Part shown: piece after piece, positions 37,041 to 45,201 of the stretch
Layout: every line of letters starts with the position of its first letter
Numbering within the stretch: position 1 is the first letter of the stretch
From: Flavobacteriales bacterium
GTDB lineage: Bacteria; Bacteroidota; Bacteroidia; Flavobacteriales_F; PHOS-HE28
Length of the DNA stretch: 64,000 nt
Direction: 5' to 3'
Assembly (NCBI GenBank): GCA_016713875.1
Contig: JADJOI010000003.1
Coordinates: 3,348,001-3,412,000, forward strand
Translations under genes and position numbers: made by a program
Notes under the pieces: model-generated
Database searches by the model: none
What the model saw: the letters and a program-made list of their open reading frames with translations, nothing else
Told to the model about the DNA's origin: nothing

Positions 37041-39452
37041 ATGGCCTTCGAGCACATCTACCGACCCCAGCACAAGAGCGACACCGAGATCGTCAACGAC
37101 TTCGTGGTGCGCACCGCCGTGTTCGAGCGCCTCATGGCCGACATCCGCAAGGACGGGCCAGGCAAGCTGAGCCAGCACTACATGGTCCATGGCCTCCGTG
37201 GCATGGGCAAGAGCACGCTCTTCGAACGCATCCGTGTGGAGATGATGCAGCCCGAACTCGCACCGCGCTTCATCACCGTGAAGACCGCCGAGGAGAACTG
37301 GCCGGTGAACTCGCTGCTCGACTTCTGGATCTGGATCGGCCAGCACATGGCTTCTGTGGACGCCGCGGGCTTCGGTACGTTGGGCGACCTCGGCTCCTTA
37401 TGGAGCAAGGATGAGCAGCACGCGCAGTGCTTCACCACGATCGAGGCGAAGCTGAAGGGCAGCGGCCGCAAGCTGCTCATGCTCGTGGACAATGTGGGCG
37501 ACCTCTTCCGCAAGTTCAGCAAGCAGGAGAACCACGCCTTCCGCGAAGCCTTGGTGGCCAGCAAGCACATCAAGCTGGTCGGCGGCACTGCGGTGCGGCT
37601 GGATGAATTGGAAACGCACGAGGCGCCCTACTTCGACCTCTTCAAGGAGCACGATCTGTCGGGCCTGAACCAGCAGGAGGTGAACGCCCTGCTGCTCCAC
37701 TATGCCCGCAAGAACGGCAACACCCAGGTGGAGCAGGTGGTACGGCAGGAGCCGCACCGTGTGGACCACCTGCGCGTGCTCACCGGCGGCGTGCCGCGCA
37801 CCATCATGCTGCTGCTCGATGTGTTCAACAAGGACGGCGATGCCACCGTGTTCGAGGACCTGCGCCGCACGCTGGACCTGGTGACGCCGTTGTACAAGCA
37901 CCGCATGGACGAACTGAGCCCGCAGAAGCAGAAGATTGTACACGCCCTGGCCATGCAGTGGGATGGCATGAGCGCCGGTGAAGTGGCCAGCGCCACCCGC
38001 CTGGAGAGCAAGGTGGCCAGCGCACAACTGGGGCAGCTGGTGCGCGATGGCTTCGTGCTGCGCGACGAGACCAGCACCAAGAACCACTTCTACCAGCTGG
38101 CCGAGCGGTTCTTCAACATCTGGTACCTGATGAACAACGCCCAGCGCAATGGTCCGCAAAAGGTGCGCTGGCTGACGCGCTTCTTCGAGCTTTGGTGTGA
38201 TGAGCAGGGGCTGCAGGATCGGGCGAGGAAGCACCTGGATTCGATCGGGCGCGAGGGCCTGAACCCTGCCGACCTGCTGCTGATCACCAATGCCCTGCTC
38301 GGCAGCGCGCACTTGGACCGGAGCACCAAGGAGCTGGTGTATGAACGCTCCATGCGCAGCTACCCCGATCACTCGGATCAGCTTCTGCACAGCAGCCAAT
38401 GGCGCGAGCAAGGCGCATCAGCAAGCGGCTGGCGCGATGCGGTATGGGCGGCGATCGAACGCTTCGAGCTGCAGCGTGCCGAGCGGATACTGGATGCGGA
38501 AGCCGATATGAACGATCCCTGGGCCATGATCTACCGTGGCGATATCGCCGTACTGCGGGGCGCATTGCCGCAAGCGCGCAAGGCGTTCGAGGATGGCCTG
38601 CGGATCCGCACGGCCCTGGCGGAGAAGGATCCGAGCAACGCGCAGGCGCAGCGCGACCTGTCGATCAGTTACGAACGTTTGGGCGACCTGTTGGTGCGTG
38701 AGGGCGAATTGCCGCAAGCGCGCAAGGCGTTCGAGGATGGCCTGCGGATCAGCACGGCCCTGGCGGAGAAGGATCCGAGCAACGCGCAGGCGCAGCGCGA
38801 CCTGTCGATCAGTTACGAACGTTTGGGCGACCTGTTGGTGAGTGAGGGCGCATTGCCGCAAGCGCGCAAGGCGTTCGAGGATGGCCTGCGGATCCGCACG
38901 GCCCTGGCGGAGAAGGATCCGAGCAACGCGCAGGCGCAGCGCGACCTGGCTTGGTCGCACTGGCAGATGATCCAGGTTGCGTCAACGGATGAAACCATCG
39001 CGCGGGAGCACGACAGGCACTATGCACGGATCGTAGATGGGATGGCCTCGCACGCGGTGGATGCGTGGAAGAACGGGCAACTCACGGAGGCGATGAGCCG
39101 CACGATACAACTCGTGCAATTCCCGCTATCCACCACGGGCATCATGGAGGCGCTGCTGTGGGCTTTGGCCCGTGAGCAGTCCCATGGCTTGCGAGAGCTG
39201 TTCGAGGTGCGCTTCATGCACTTGAGGAGCGTGTACCGTCCGGTGTACTTCGCCCTGCTGAAGCTCATGCAGGACGAAGACCCCGACAGCCACCGCCGCA
39301 TGGGCAAGGAGTTGGAGGAACCGGTCAAGGACATCCTGGATCGCGTCAATGAGATGCGCAAGGAATTGGACAAGCCTGCGGTCACCGTGGTCGACAGCAC
39401 TAAAGCCGCAACACGGCACAAGGCGGCTTCCAAGAAGAAACGCGCGAAGTGA
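37041..39452 (+). CDS. P-loop ATPase with C-terminal TPR repeats (island gene 3)
   Basis: 803 aa from ATG 37041 (MAFEHIYRPQHKSDTEIVND). Walker A is HGLRGMGKSTLFE (about residue 50), Walker B KLLMLVDNVGDLF (about 155), then LVGGTAVRLDELETHEAP as a sensor region. A helical and winged-helix region follows (EVASATRLESKVASAQLGQL at about 315-335). Residues 508-636 are TPR-like helices in 48-residue units nearly identical to each other. The basic C-terminus ends KAASKKKRAK. The ATPase-wHTH-TPR order resembles STAND sensors, where repeats bind a trigger and the ATPase oligomerises; this is inference from architecture. It ends ten bases before aspS, convergent. Confidence 0.85.
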   Translation: MAFEHIYRPQHKSDTEIVNDFVVRTAVFERLMADIRKDGPGKLSQHYMVHGLRGMGKSTLFERIRVEMMQPELAPRFITVKTAEENWPVNSLLDFWIWIGQHMASVDAAGFGTLGDLGSLWSKDEQHAQCFTTIEAKLKGSGRKLLMLVDNVGDLFRKFSKQENHAFREALVASKHIKLVGGTAVRLDELETHEAPYFDLFKEHDLSGLNQQEVNALLLHYARKNGNTQVEQVVRQEPHRVDHLRVLTGGVPRTIMLLLDVFNKDGDATVFEDLRRTLDLVTPLYKHRMDELSPQKQKIVHALAMQWDGMSAGEVASATRLESKVASAQLGQLVRDGFVLRDETSTKNHFYQLAERFFNIWYLMNNAQRNGPQKVRWLTRFFELWCDEQGLQDRARKHLDSIGREGLNPADLLLITNALLGSAHLDRSTKELVYERSMRSYPDHSDQLLHSSQWREQGASASGWRDAVWAAIERFELQRAERILDAEADMNDPWAMIYRGDIAVLRGALPQARKAFEDGLRIRTALAEKDPSNAQAQRDLSISYERLGDLLVREGELPQARKAFEDGLRISTALAEKDPSNAQAQRDLSISYERLGDLLVSEGALPQARKAFEDGLRIRTALAEKDPSNAQAQRDLAWSHWQMIQVASTDETIAREHDRHYARIVDGMASHAVDAWKNGQLTEAMSRTIQLVQFPLSTTGIMEALLWALAREQSHGLRELFEVRFMHLRSVYRPVYFALLKLMQDEDPDSHRRMGKELEEPVKDILDRVNEMRKELDKPAVTVVDSTKAATRHKAASKKKRAK
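38562..38948 (+). repeat. 144-bp near-perfect tandem repeat in the TPR region
   Basis: Unit 1 is 38562-38705, unit 2 38706-38849, and a partial third 38850-38948. Units differ at only a few positions (for example RIRTALAEK versus RIST in unit 2, and the last codons before the unit joint). Each encodes 48 aa beginning ALPQARKAFEDGLRI or ELPQ and ending GDLLVREG/SEG. Such identity implies recent or ongoing expansion, so the unit number may vary between strains. Confidence 0.9.
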
Positions 39453-39459
39453 TCGGGCC

Positions 39460-41211
39460 TCAGCCTTTCACAGCGATCCCCAGCTCTTGCAATTGGATCT
39501 CATCGATGCGGCTCGGCGCGTCGATCATCACGTCTCGGCCGGCGTTGTTCTTCGGGAAGGCGATGAACTCGCGGATGTCCGTGCGGTGGCCGAAGAGGCT
39601 CACCCAGCGGTCGAAGCCGAAGGCCGCGCCACCGTGCGGCGGAGCGCCGAACTCGAAGGCGTCCATCAGGAAGCCGAACTTGTACCGCGCATCCTCGTCG
39701 GTGAAGCCGAGCACGCGGAACATGGCCTCCTGCATGGTGCGGTCGTGGATGCGGATGCTGCCGCCGCCGATCTCGGTGCCGTTGATCACCAGGTCGTACG
39801 CGTTCGCGCGCACGCTGCCGAGGTCCTTCTGGTCGAAGAGCTTCTGCGCGTCCTCCGGCTTCGGGGCGGTGAAGGGGTGGTGCATGGCGTGCCAGCGGCC
39901 ACTCTCCTCGTCCTGCTCCAGCAGCGGGAAGTCCACCACCCACAGGGGCTTGAACACCTTGGGGTCGCGCAGGCCGAGCTGGTCGCCGAGGTGGAGGCGC
40001 AGTTCGTTCAGCTGCTTGCGCGTCTTGTCCGCCTTGCTGGCCATGATGCAGAGGAGGTCGCCGGGCTTCATGCCGAAGCGCGCGGCCCAGGCCTGCAGCT
40101 GTTCCGACGTGAAGAACTTGTCCACCGTGCTCTTCAGCCCTTCCTCGGTCCACTTGACGAACACGATGCCGGTGGCGCCGATCTGCGGGCGCTTCACGAA
40201 GTCGATGAGCGCATCGGTCTGCTTGCGGCTCCAGCCGGCGCAGCCTTCGGCGTTGATGCCCACCACGAGCTCGGCCTCGTCGAACACCTTGAAGCCTTTG
40301 CCCTGCACCAGGTCGTTCAGCTCGTGGAACCGCATGCCGAAGCGCAGGTCGGGTTTGTCGCAGCCGTAGCCCTTCATGGCCTCGTCGAAGCTCATGCGCG
40401 GGAAGGCGCCGTCGAAGGTGACGCCGTGGATGGCCTGGAACAGGTGCTTGGCCATGCCCTCGAAGGTGTTCAGGATGTCCTCCTGTTCCACGAAGGCCAT
40501 CTCGCAGTCGATCTGCGTGAACTCGGGCTGGCGGTCCTGGCGCAGGTCCTCGTCGCGGAAGCACTTCACGAGCTGGAAGTAGCGGTCGAAGCCGGCCACC
40601 ATCAGCAGCTGCTTGAAGGTCTGCGGGCTCTGGGGCAGGGCGTAGAACTCGCCGGGGTTCATACGGCTGGGCACCACGAAATCGCGGGCGCCCTCGGGCG
40701 TGCTCTTGATCAGCACCGGCGTCTCCACCTCCAGGAAGTGCTGTGCGCTGAGGTAGTTGCGCACCTCGATGGCCATGCGGTGGCGCAGCTCGAAGTTGCG
40801 GCGGATGCTGGCGCGGCGCAGGTCCAGGTAGCGGTATTTGGCGCGGAGCTCATCGCCGCCATCGGTCTCCTCCTCGATGGTGAAGGGTGGCGTCCTGGCG
40901 GCGTTCAGCACCTTCAGCGCGGTGACCACGAGCTCGATCTCGCCGGTGGGGAGGTGGGCGTTCTTGCTCTCGCGCTCCTTCACAATGCCGAAGGCCTGCA
41001 CGACATACTCACGGCCCAGGGTGTTGGCCTGCTCGCACAGGGCCTTGTCGCGTTCGGTGTTGAAGCTGAGCTGGGTGATGCCGAAGCGGTCGCGCAGGTC
41101 CACGAAGGTCATGCCGCCCAGGGCACGCGTGCGTTGGACCCATCCGGCCAGGGTCACGGTCGTATCGGCGTCGGTGAGGCGGAGCTCGCCGCAGGTGTGG
41201 GTGCGGTACAT
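39460..41211 (-). CDS. aspS: Aspartyl-tRNA synthetase
   Basis: 583 aa, the usual bacterial length. N-terminal OB-fold anticodon-binding domain (TVTLAGWVQRTRALGGMTFV), then the class II core with motif 2 CFRDEDLRQDRQPEFTQID, a bacterial GAD insertion domain in the middle, and motif 3 GAAFGFDRWVSLFGHR. It charges tRNA-Asp in the cytoplasm. The gene is complete, but its last ~135 bases appear to be a replacement: an independent near-identical copy of this end lies at 35450-35584 beside the M48 gene. Confidence 0.97.
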   Translation of the reverse strand: MYRTHTCGELRLTDADTTVTLAGWVQRTRALGGMTFVDLRDRFGITQLSFNTERDKALCEQANTLGREYVVQAFGIVKERESKNAHLPTGEIELVVTALKVLNAARTPPFTIEEETDGGDELRAKYRYLDLRRASIRRNFELRHRMAIEVRNYLSAQHFLEVETPVLIKSTPEGARDFVVPSRMNPGEFYALPQSPQTFKQLLMVAGFDRYFQLVKCFRDEDLRQDRQPEFTQIDCEMAFVEQEDILNTFEGMAKHLFQAIHGVTFDGAFPRMSFDEAMKGYGCDKPDLRFGMRFHELNDLVQGKGFKVFDEAELVVGINAEGCAGWSRKQTDALIDFVKRPQIGATGIVFVKWTEEGLKSTVDKFFTSEQLQAWAARFGMKPGDLLCIMASKADKTRKQLNELRLHLGDQLGLRDPKVFKPLWVVDFPLLEQDEESGRWHAMHHPFTAPKPEDAQKLFDQKDLGSVRANAYDLVINGTEIGGGSIRIHDRTMQEAMFRVLGFTDEDARYKFGFLMDAFEFGAPPHGGAAFGFDRWVSLFGHRTDIREFIAFPKNNAGRDVMIDAPSRIDEIQLQELGIAVKG

Positions 41212-41335
41212 GGGGATGGAGGCGGGCCGCGAAGATACCGGCCCCTGCCGCTCGTGGCCGGATCAACCATCCGCCACGCTCCGGGCAGCGGGGCACCTAC
41301 CGTGTCGCATCTTCAAGGTCAACACCGATCCCCCC

Positions 41336-42097
41336 ATGCGTCACGCAATGCTCCTGACCGCCCTGCTCTCGCCGGTGCTCGGCCTGGCCTGTTCCTGCTT
41401 CGGTCCGCAGACCTTCTGCGAAACGATGGACCCGCCCTACGCGGAACCGCAGTGGTGGGTACCGGACAACATCATCCTGGCGGTGAAGGAGAACAGCGTG
41501 GCCTACGGGGTGGATGTGCGGGTGCTGCAGACCTTCAGCGGGACCCTGCAGCCTGGCGCGGTGGTGCGTGTGTGGGGCGATTGCGGCCTCCTTTGCCGTC
41601 ATTATGTGGACGGGGTGCCCAACGGGGACACAGTGCTGTGGGCCATCCAGGACTGCGACCTCATGGGTAATGGATCCTGCGGCACAAGCCTGGAGGCGCC
41701 CACGGACCATCATCTCTCGATCTGCGGGGTCTATTGGCTCAACTACACCAACGGGGTGGTCTCGGGCCCCTTGCTTACGGCTGGGGCCACGGAGAGCATG
41801 ACGCTGGCGGAGTTCGACAGCTTCGTGGATGGTTGCCTGGCGACGTCGGTACCAGGAGGCGCTGCGCAGGAGGAGGGAGACCTGCTGATCCAAGGGGACC
41901 GCCTGCATCTGATCGGCGGGCCCGACCTCGGCGGTGCTGAGCTAAGGGCCTGGGACCTGACCGGTCGTTCGCTCTTCAGCACCGTGGTCCGCTCGGGAGA
42001 GCGCAGTTGGCAGCTGCCGGAGGCTTCCTCCGCCGTTTTCCTGGTGGAACTGCGCACGCCCGGTCGGCGCATGGTGCGCAGGCTGATGCGGGAGTGA
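41336..42097 (+). CDS. Secreted protein, possible lipoprotein with degenerate T9SS type A end
   Basis: 253 aa from ATG 41336 (MRHAMLLTALLSPVLGLACSC). The hydrophobic start ends in LGLAC, a possible lipobox. Several Cys residues (CSCFGPQTFC, GDCGLLCRHY, DCDLMGNGSC) suggest disulfides in a beta-rich extracellular domain. The C-terminal 70 residues (LIQGDRLHLIG, LRAWDLTGRSLFS, VFLVELRTPGR) resemble a T9SS type A sorting domain, lacking the usual N-P motif. No function recognised. It diverges from aspS (124 bases between starts) and converges with the PPK2 gene. Confidence 0.75.
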   Translation: MRHAMLLTALLSPVLGLACSCFGPQTFCETMDPPYAEPQWWVPDNIILAVKENSVAYGVDVRVLQTFSGTLQPGAVVRVWGDCGLLCRHYVDGVPNGDTVLWAIQDCDLMGNGSCGTSLEAPTDHHLSICGVYWLNYTNGVVSGPLLTAGATESMTLAEFDSFVDGCLATSVPGGAAQEEGDLLIQGDRLHLIGGPDLGGAELRAWDLTGRSLFSTVVRSGERSWQLPEASSAVFLVELRTPGRRMVRRLMRE

Positions 42098-42106
42098 GCG
42101 GTGCGC

Positions 42107-42991
42107 TCACTCGGCCGACAGGGCGGCCCGGCAGGCGTGCAGGGCCTCGGAGGCCTTGGGGTCCGCCACGGGTGGCCGCAGGTCCAGGGCCTCCAGGCGT
42201 TCGCGGATGAGGCGGCCCGCCAGGGCGCGGCTCTCCCACTGCTCATCGGCCGGGATGATGTACCACGGGGCGTGCGGAGCGGCCGTGGCGCCGATGGCCT
42301 GTTCGTAGGCGTGCATGTAGTCCTCCCAATGGGCCCGCTCCGCCACATCGCCGGGGTTGAACTTCCAGTGCTTCTCCGGGTCGTCGATGCGCTCCAGGAA
42401 GCGCTTCCTCTGCACGGCCTTGCTCATGTGCAGGAAGAACTTCATGATCACGGTGCCGCTGGCGGCCAGGTGCGCTTCCCACGCGGCGATCGCGTCGTAG
42501 CGCGCCCGCCAGAAGGCCTCGTCGATGTCCTTCACGCTGCGCACCGACGGGATGTTCTGCCCCACGATGAATTCCGGGTGGACACGCGTCACGAGCACCT
42601 CCTCGTAGTGGCTGCGGTTGTGGATGCCGATGTGCCCCCGCTCGGGCACGGCCTGCGCGTGGCGCCAGAGGAAGTCGTGGCTCCGCTCCAGGCTGCTGGG
42701 CGCCTTGAAGCTCCACACGCGCACACCCTGCGGGTTCACGCCGCTCATCACGTGGCGGATGGCCGAGTCCTTGCCGGCGGCGTCCATGGCCTGGAAGATG
42801 AGCAGCAGGGCATTTCGCCCGCCGGCGTACAGCAGCTCCTGGAGCTCGCTGATGCGCTCCCGGTCCTTTTCGAGCCGCTCCTTCAGTTCCTTCTTGTCGG
42901 CCTCCTCGGGCAGGTCGGTCACGTGGTCCTTCAGCCGGAAGCGGCCCGGGGCTTGCACCACCAGGCGCGGGTCGTTCAGCAGGTGCTTCAT
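42107..42991 (-). CDS. PPK2-family polyphosphate:nucleotide phosphotransferase
   Basis: 294 aa, a one-domain PPK2. Walker A is FQAMDAAGKDSAI; the lid and substrate segments VNPQGVRVWSFKAPS, IGIHNRSHYEEVLVTRVHPE and MKFFLHMSKAVQRKRFLER are all present. PPK2 enzymes move phosphate between inorganic polyphosphate and nucleoside mono- or diphosphates in the cytoplasm. Length and motifs fit the single-domain subgroup sometimes called PPK2-related 1; AMP versus ADP preference cannot be read from sequence by eye. Confidence 0.93.
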   Translation of the reverse strand: MKHLLNDPRLVVQAPGRFRLKDHVTDLPEEADKKELKERLEKDRERISELQELLYAGGRNALLLIFQAMDAAGKDSAIRHVMSGVNPQGVRVWSFKAPSSLERSHDFLWRHAQAVPERGHIGIHNRSHYEEVLVTRVHPEFIVGQNIPSVRSVKDIDEAFWRARYDAIAAWEAHLAASGTVIMKFFLHMSKAVQRKRFLERIDDPEKHWKFNPGDVAERAHWEDYMHAYEQAIGATAAPHAPWYIIPADEQWESRALAGRLIRERLEALDLRPPVADPKASEALHACRAALSAE

Positions 42992-43058
42992 GGTCGGTGA
43001 AGCTACGCAGCACCGGATGGCGCTTCCGGCCGATCTTCACGCCGCCAACCGCTCCACC

Positions 43059-43439
43059 ATGCCCGCCAGCATCAACAGCCCCTTCACCCGCTTCGCCAAG
43101 CGGATCTCCACCTTCACCGGCCGGCCGCTCACCTTTCTGCTGGCCGTGCTCGTCATCGTCGTGTGGGGCGTCACAGGACCGCTGTTCGGCTTCAGCGATA
43201 CCTGGCAGCTGGTGATCAACACGGGCACCACCATCGTCACCTTCCTGATGGTGTTCCTGATCCAGAACACGCAGAACCGTGACACGGAGGCGTTGCAGAT
43301 CAAGCTCGACGAGCTGATCCGGGTGCAGCGCGAGGCCAACAACGCGCTGCTCGACCTGGAGGAGCTGGACGATGACGAACTGGACCGGATCCGCCAGGTC
43401 TACCTGGAGCTGGCGCGCCGCGAGCGGGACCAGGGGTAG
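43059..43439 (+). CDS. Low-affinity iron permease-like small membrane protein
   Basis: 126 aa from ATG 43059. The sequence begins MPASINSPFTRFAKRISTFT, then two membrane helices (LTFLLAVLVIVVWGVTGPLF and LVINTGTTIVTFLMVFLIQN), then QNTQNRDTEALQIKLDELIR and an acidic/helical tail. This arrangement, with the conserved FLIQNTQNRD, is the bacterial low-affinity iron permease (PF04120-type) family; iron transport has not been well shown for bacterial members. An internal Glu/Asp cluster LEELDDDELD follows. Confidence 0.88.
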   Translation: MPASINSPFTRFAKRISTFTGRPLTFLLAVLVIVVWGVTGPLFGFSDTWQLVINTGTTIVTFLMVFLIQNTQNRDTEALQIKLDELIRVQREANNALLDLEELDDDELDRIRQVYLELARRERDQG

Positions 43440-43460
43440 TCGACGGTCGGCCGAAGGAGG

Positions 43461-43628
43461 TCAGGCCGGGCGTTGGCAGAAGTAGATCGCCCCGCCACCC
43501 GTCACCAGCCCATGCGGAACTGCTCGGCCGCGGGGTACTGCTCGGCGAAAGGCACCACCTCCACGGCGAAGCCCGCCTCAGCCAGCCGGTCCTTCACGTC
43601 CAGGCCATAGTAGCGTGAGGTGGTAGGG
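43461..43628 (-). pseudogene. 3' fragment of a SAM-dependent methyltransferase, frameshifted and truncated by IS3
   Basis: On the minus strand the translation SRYYGLDVKDRLAEAGFAVE, VVPFAEQYPAAEQFRMG matches the C-terminal end of class I methyltransferases of Bacteroidota. One base appears to be missing after FRMG: a frame change restores VTGGGAIYFCQRPA stop at 43461, a common family ending. The 5' part is absent; the IS3-family element begins at about 43629. Classification rests on a short stretch. Confidence 0.55.
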
Positions 43629-43671
43629 TGAATCAGGACAGGTGGCGGTCAGTACATTTCTGAACGGCACC

Positions 43672-43953
43672 ATGAAGAAGACCTACCGCAAGCATAGCCC
43701 CGCCTTCAAGACGAAGGTGGTGCTGGAAGCGCTCAAAGAGCGCGAGACATTGAGCGAACTGGCCCAGCGCCATGGGTTGCATCCCACGCAGATAGCCGCT
43801 TGGAAGAAGGAGTTCCTGGAGGGCGCCGAGCAGGTGTTCGGTGATGGCCCAGTGGTGGACGCCAAGGCCCATGAGCAGGAGAAGGCGCAGCTGCACCAGC
43901 AGATCGGTGAGTTGACCGTGACGGTGAACTGGCTCAAAAAAAAACTGCTGTGA
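43672..43953 (+). CDS. IS3-family transposase OrfA
   Basis: From ATG 43672 (MKKTYRKHSPAFKTKVVLEA), about 93 aa. A helix-turn-helix is formed by ETLSELAQRHGLHPTQIAAWKKEFLEGA, followed by a leucine-zipper-like helix. Near the end a run of nine A (43936-43944) lies just before the stop at 43951-43953. In the IS3 family such a run drives -1 frameshifting to make the OrfAB transposase, and orfB indeed lies in the -1 frame. Confidence 0.9.
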   Translation: MKKTYRKHSPAFKTKVVLEALKERETLSELAQRHGLHPTQIAAWKKEFLEGAEQVFGDGPVVDAKAHEQEKAQLHQQIGELTVTVNWLKKKLL

Positions 43954-44823
43954 TGCCCTTGGATGTGCGGCGTACGCTGGTGGACCGCGAACTGGCGACC
44001 AAGCCTGGGGACCAGGGAGGACTGAGCATCAGCAAGCAATGCGCTGTGCTGGAGATCCACCGGAGCGGGCTCTATTACACCCCACGACCAGTCATTGACG
44101 AGGACCTGCAGCTCATGCGTTTGATGGACCTGCTCCACCTGGAAGACCCCGCCAAGGGCACGCGTATGCTGGCCAAGGACCTGGCCGACCATGGCTTTGC
44201 CGTGGGGCGCGCCCGCGTGCGGCGGCTCATGCGGCTGATGCGGATCAAGGCCGTGTACTGCATGCCGCGCACCACCGTGATCGATGCGGCCAAGTACAAG
44301 CACCCCCTACCTGCTGCGCGACTTGAAGATCGAGCGGCGCAACCAGGTGTGGGCCGTGGACATCACTTGCCTGCCGGTGAAGGGAGGCTTCATGTACATG
44401 GTCGCGGTGATCGACGTGCATACCCGCTACCTGCTCAACTGGAGCATCTCCAACACCATGGAAGCCGAGTGGGTCACGGGCATGATCAGCGAAGCGATCG
44501 CCATGCACGGTAAGCCCGAGATCATCAATAGCGACCAAGGCTGCCAGTTCACCAGCGAGGCGTACACGGCCTTGTTCCGCAAAGGAGGCGTGGCTGAAGG
44601 CGTCCTTATCAGCATGGACGGAAAGGGGCGCGCGATCGACAACGTCTTCATCGAACGCTTCTGGCGCACGCTCAAGCACGGTCACCTGTACCTGGCTCCG
44701 CCCATGGATGGTATCGCACTTTACCAGAGCTGCGCCCGCTTCATCGAACGCTACAACAACAAGCGCAAGCACTCCTCGCTCGGCTACCGCACACCAGCAG
44801 CATGCTGCCGCGTGGCAGCCTGA
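43950..44823 (+). pseudogene. IS3-family transposase OrfB, broken by a +1 frameshift
   Basis: The first part (from GTG 43950) has the HTH_21-like region GGLSISKQCAVLEIHRSGLY and TRMLAKDLADHGFAVGRARV up to AAKYKHP. The frame then needs a shift inside the C5 run near 44304-44308 to continue as YLLRDLKIERRNQVWAVDIT, the rve integrase core. DDE residues are in VWAVDIT, INSDQGCQFTS and SMDGKGRAIDNVFIERFWRT. One extra C explains it; a sequencing error is possible. If real, this copy cannot make its own transposase. Confidence 0.85.
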
Positions 44824-44916
44824 GATATCAACAGAACAACGAGTGATGAGTCTCCCCTGGACCCCTCATTTCGACACCAACAACCACACTTACATTTGAC
44901 CTAGACCTGTCCTGAT

Positions 44917-45093
44917 CGGGTAGACCACTTCAAGGTCGCCATTCATACCATGGACGGCAGGCTCGTTCTCCGGCGATCGTTCCTACCCGATCGTCCGGAG
45001 GCCATGCGATCGATCCCTTGGGGTGCATACACATACACGTTGCACCGGTCGGGCGCACGTGTAGGTTCGGGCAAGGTCATCCTGCACGAATGA
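44917..45093 (+). pseudogene. 3' remnant of a T9SS type A cargo gene
   Basis: The open frame after the IS encodes DHFKVAIHTMDGRLVLRRSF, then WGAYTYTLHRSGARVGSG and KVILHE before the stop at 45091-45093. It is closely similar to the C-terminus of the protein ending at 60542 (VTIHAMDGRMVLRQRLV, GVFTYTLSGSGGQFGTGRF). Both are followed at once by the same hairpin and an hpd 3' end, so this block duplicates the native hpd-flanking arrangement. The 5' portion is lost at the IS. Confidence 0.8.
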
Positions 45094-45120
45094 CGAAGGG
45101 CGCCCACTGGACGCCCTTCG
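45094..45120. terminator. Bidirectional-type hairpin, family 1 (copy A)
   Basis: Arms CGAAGGGCG (45094-45102) and CGCCCTTCG (45112-45120) pair perfectly. The 27-base element is almost identical to that at 60543-60569 next to the intact hpd. Confidence 0.75.
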
Positions 45121-45140
45121 CTCAAGAAATCAGTATCCCG

Positions 45141-45187
45141 TACAACGTCCCCCTGTTCTCCTGCCCCTGCCATCGCCTCGAACAGGG
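45141..45187 (-). pseudogene. hpd 3'-end copy A
   Basis: Plus-strand TACAACGTCCCCCTGTTCTC and CATCGCCTCGAACAG match the end of hpd. The variant GCCATCGCC replaces GCTCGATCGCC (as in copies C and F), which shifts the frame. Only the last ~45 bases of hpd are kept. Confidence 0.75.
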
Positions 45188-45201
45188 CCATGATGCGCTG
45201 C

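Larger units (their letters stand above)
35585..39503. mobile_element. Putative genomic island inserted in the 3' end of aspS
   Basis: About 3.9 kb bounded by near-identical 92-base direct repeats of aspS coding sequence. The intact aspS now uses the distal repeat and a diverged last 44 bases brought in by the island. It encodes a tightly packed ATPase / small membrane protein / ATPase-TPR operon on the strand opposite to aspS, with an AT-rich dyad-rich control region at its left end. There is no integrase, transposase or inverted terminal repeat in it. Confidence 0.75.
43629..44916 (+). mobile_element. IS3-family insertion sequence, transposase frameshifted
   Basis: Contains orfA and a DDE-type orfB in IS3 order. 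The ends share the inverted repeat core ATCAGGACAGGT (43632-43643 and its complement ACCTGTCCTGAT at 44905-44916), with further matches GGTCA and ACATTT internally. Exact outer ends and target duplication are not clear. The left flank is a broken methyltransferase gene and the right flank a broken T9SS cargo gene, so the insertion was accompanied or followed by deletion. Confidence 0.85.

Noticed and set aside
39349..41670. Plus-strand frame opposite aspS
   Set aside because: Shadow frame; aspS motifs are unambiguous on the minus strand.
43942..43960. orfA/orfB of the IS as two independent genes only
   Set aside because: The A9 run and -1 frame relation fit the IS3 programmed frameshift, so a fused product is expected in intact copies.
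44302..44310. Second programmed frameshift in orfB
   Set aside because: IS3 elements use only the orfA/orfB slippage; the C5 run fits a simple one-base insertion or read error.
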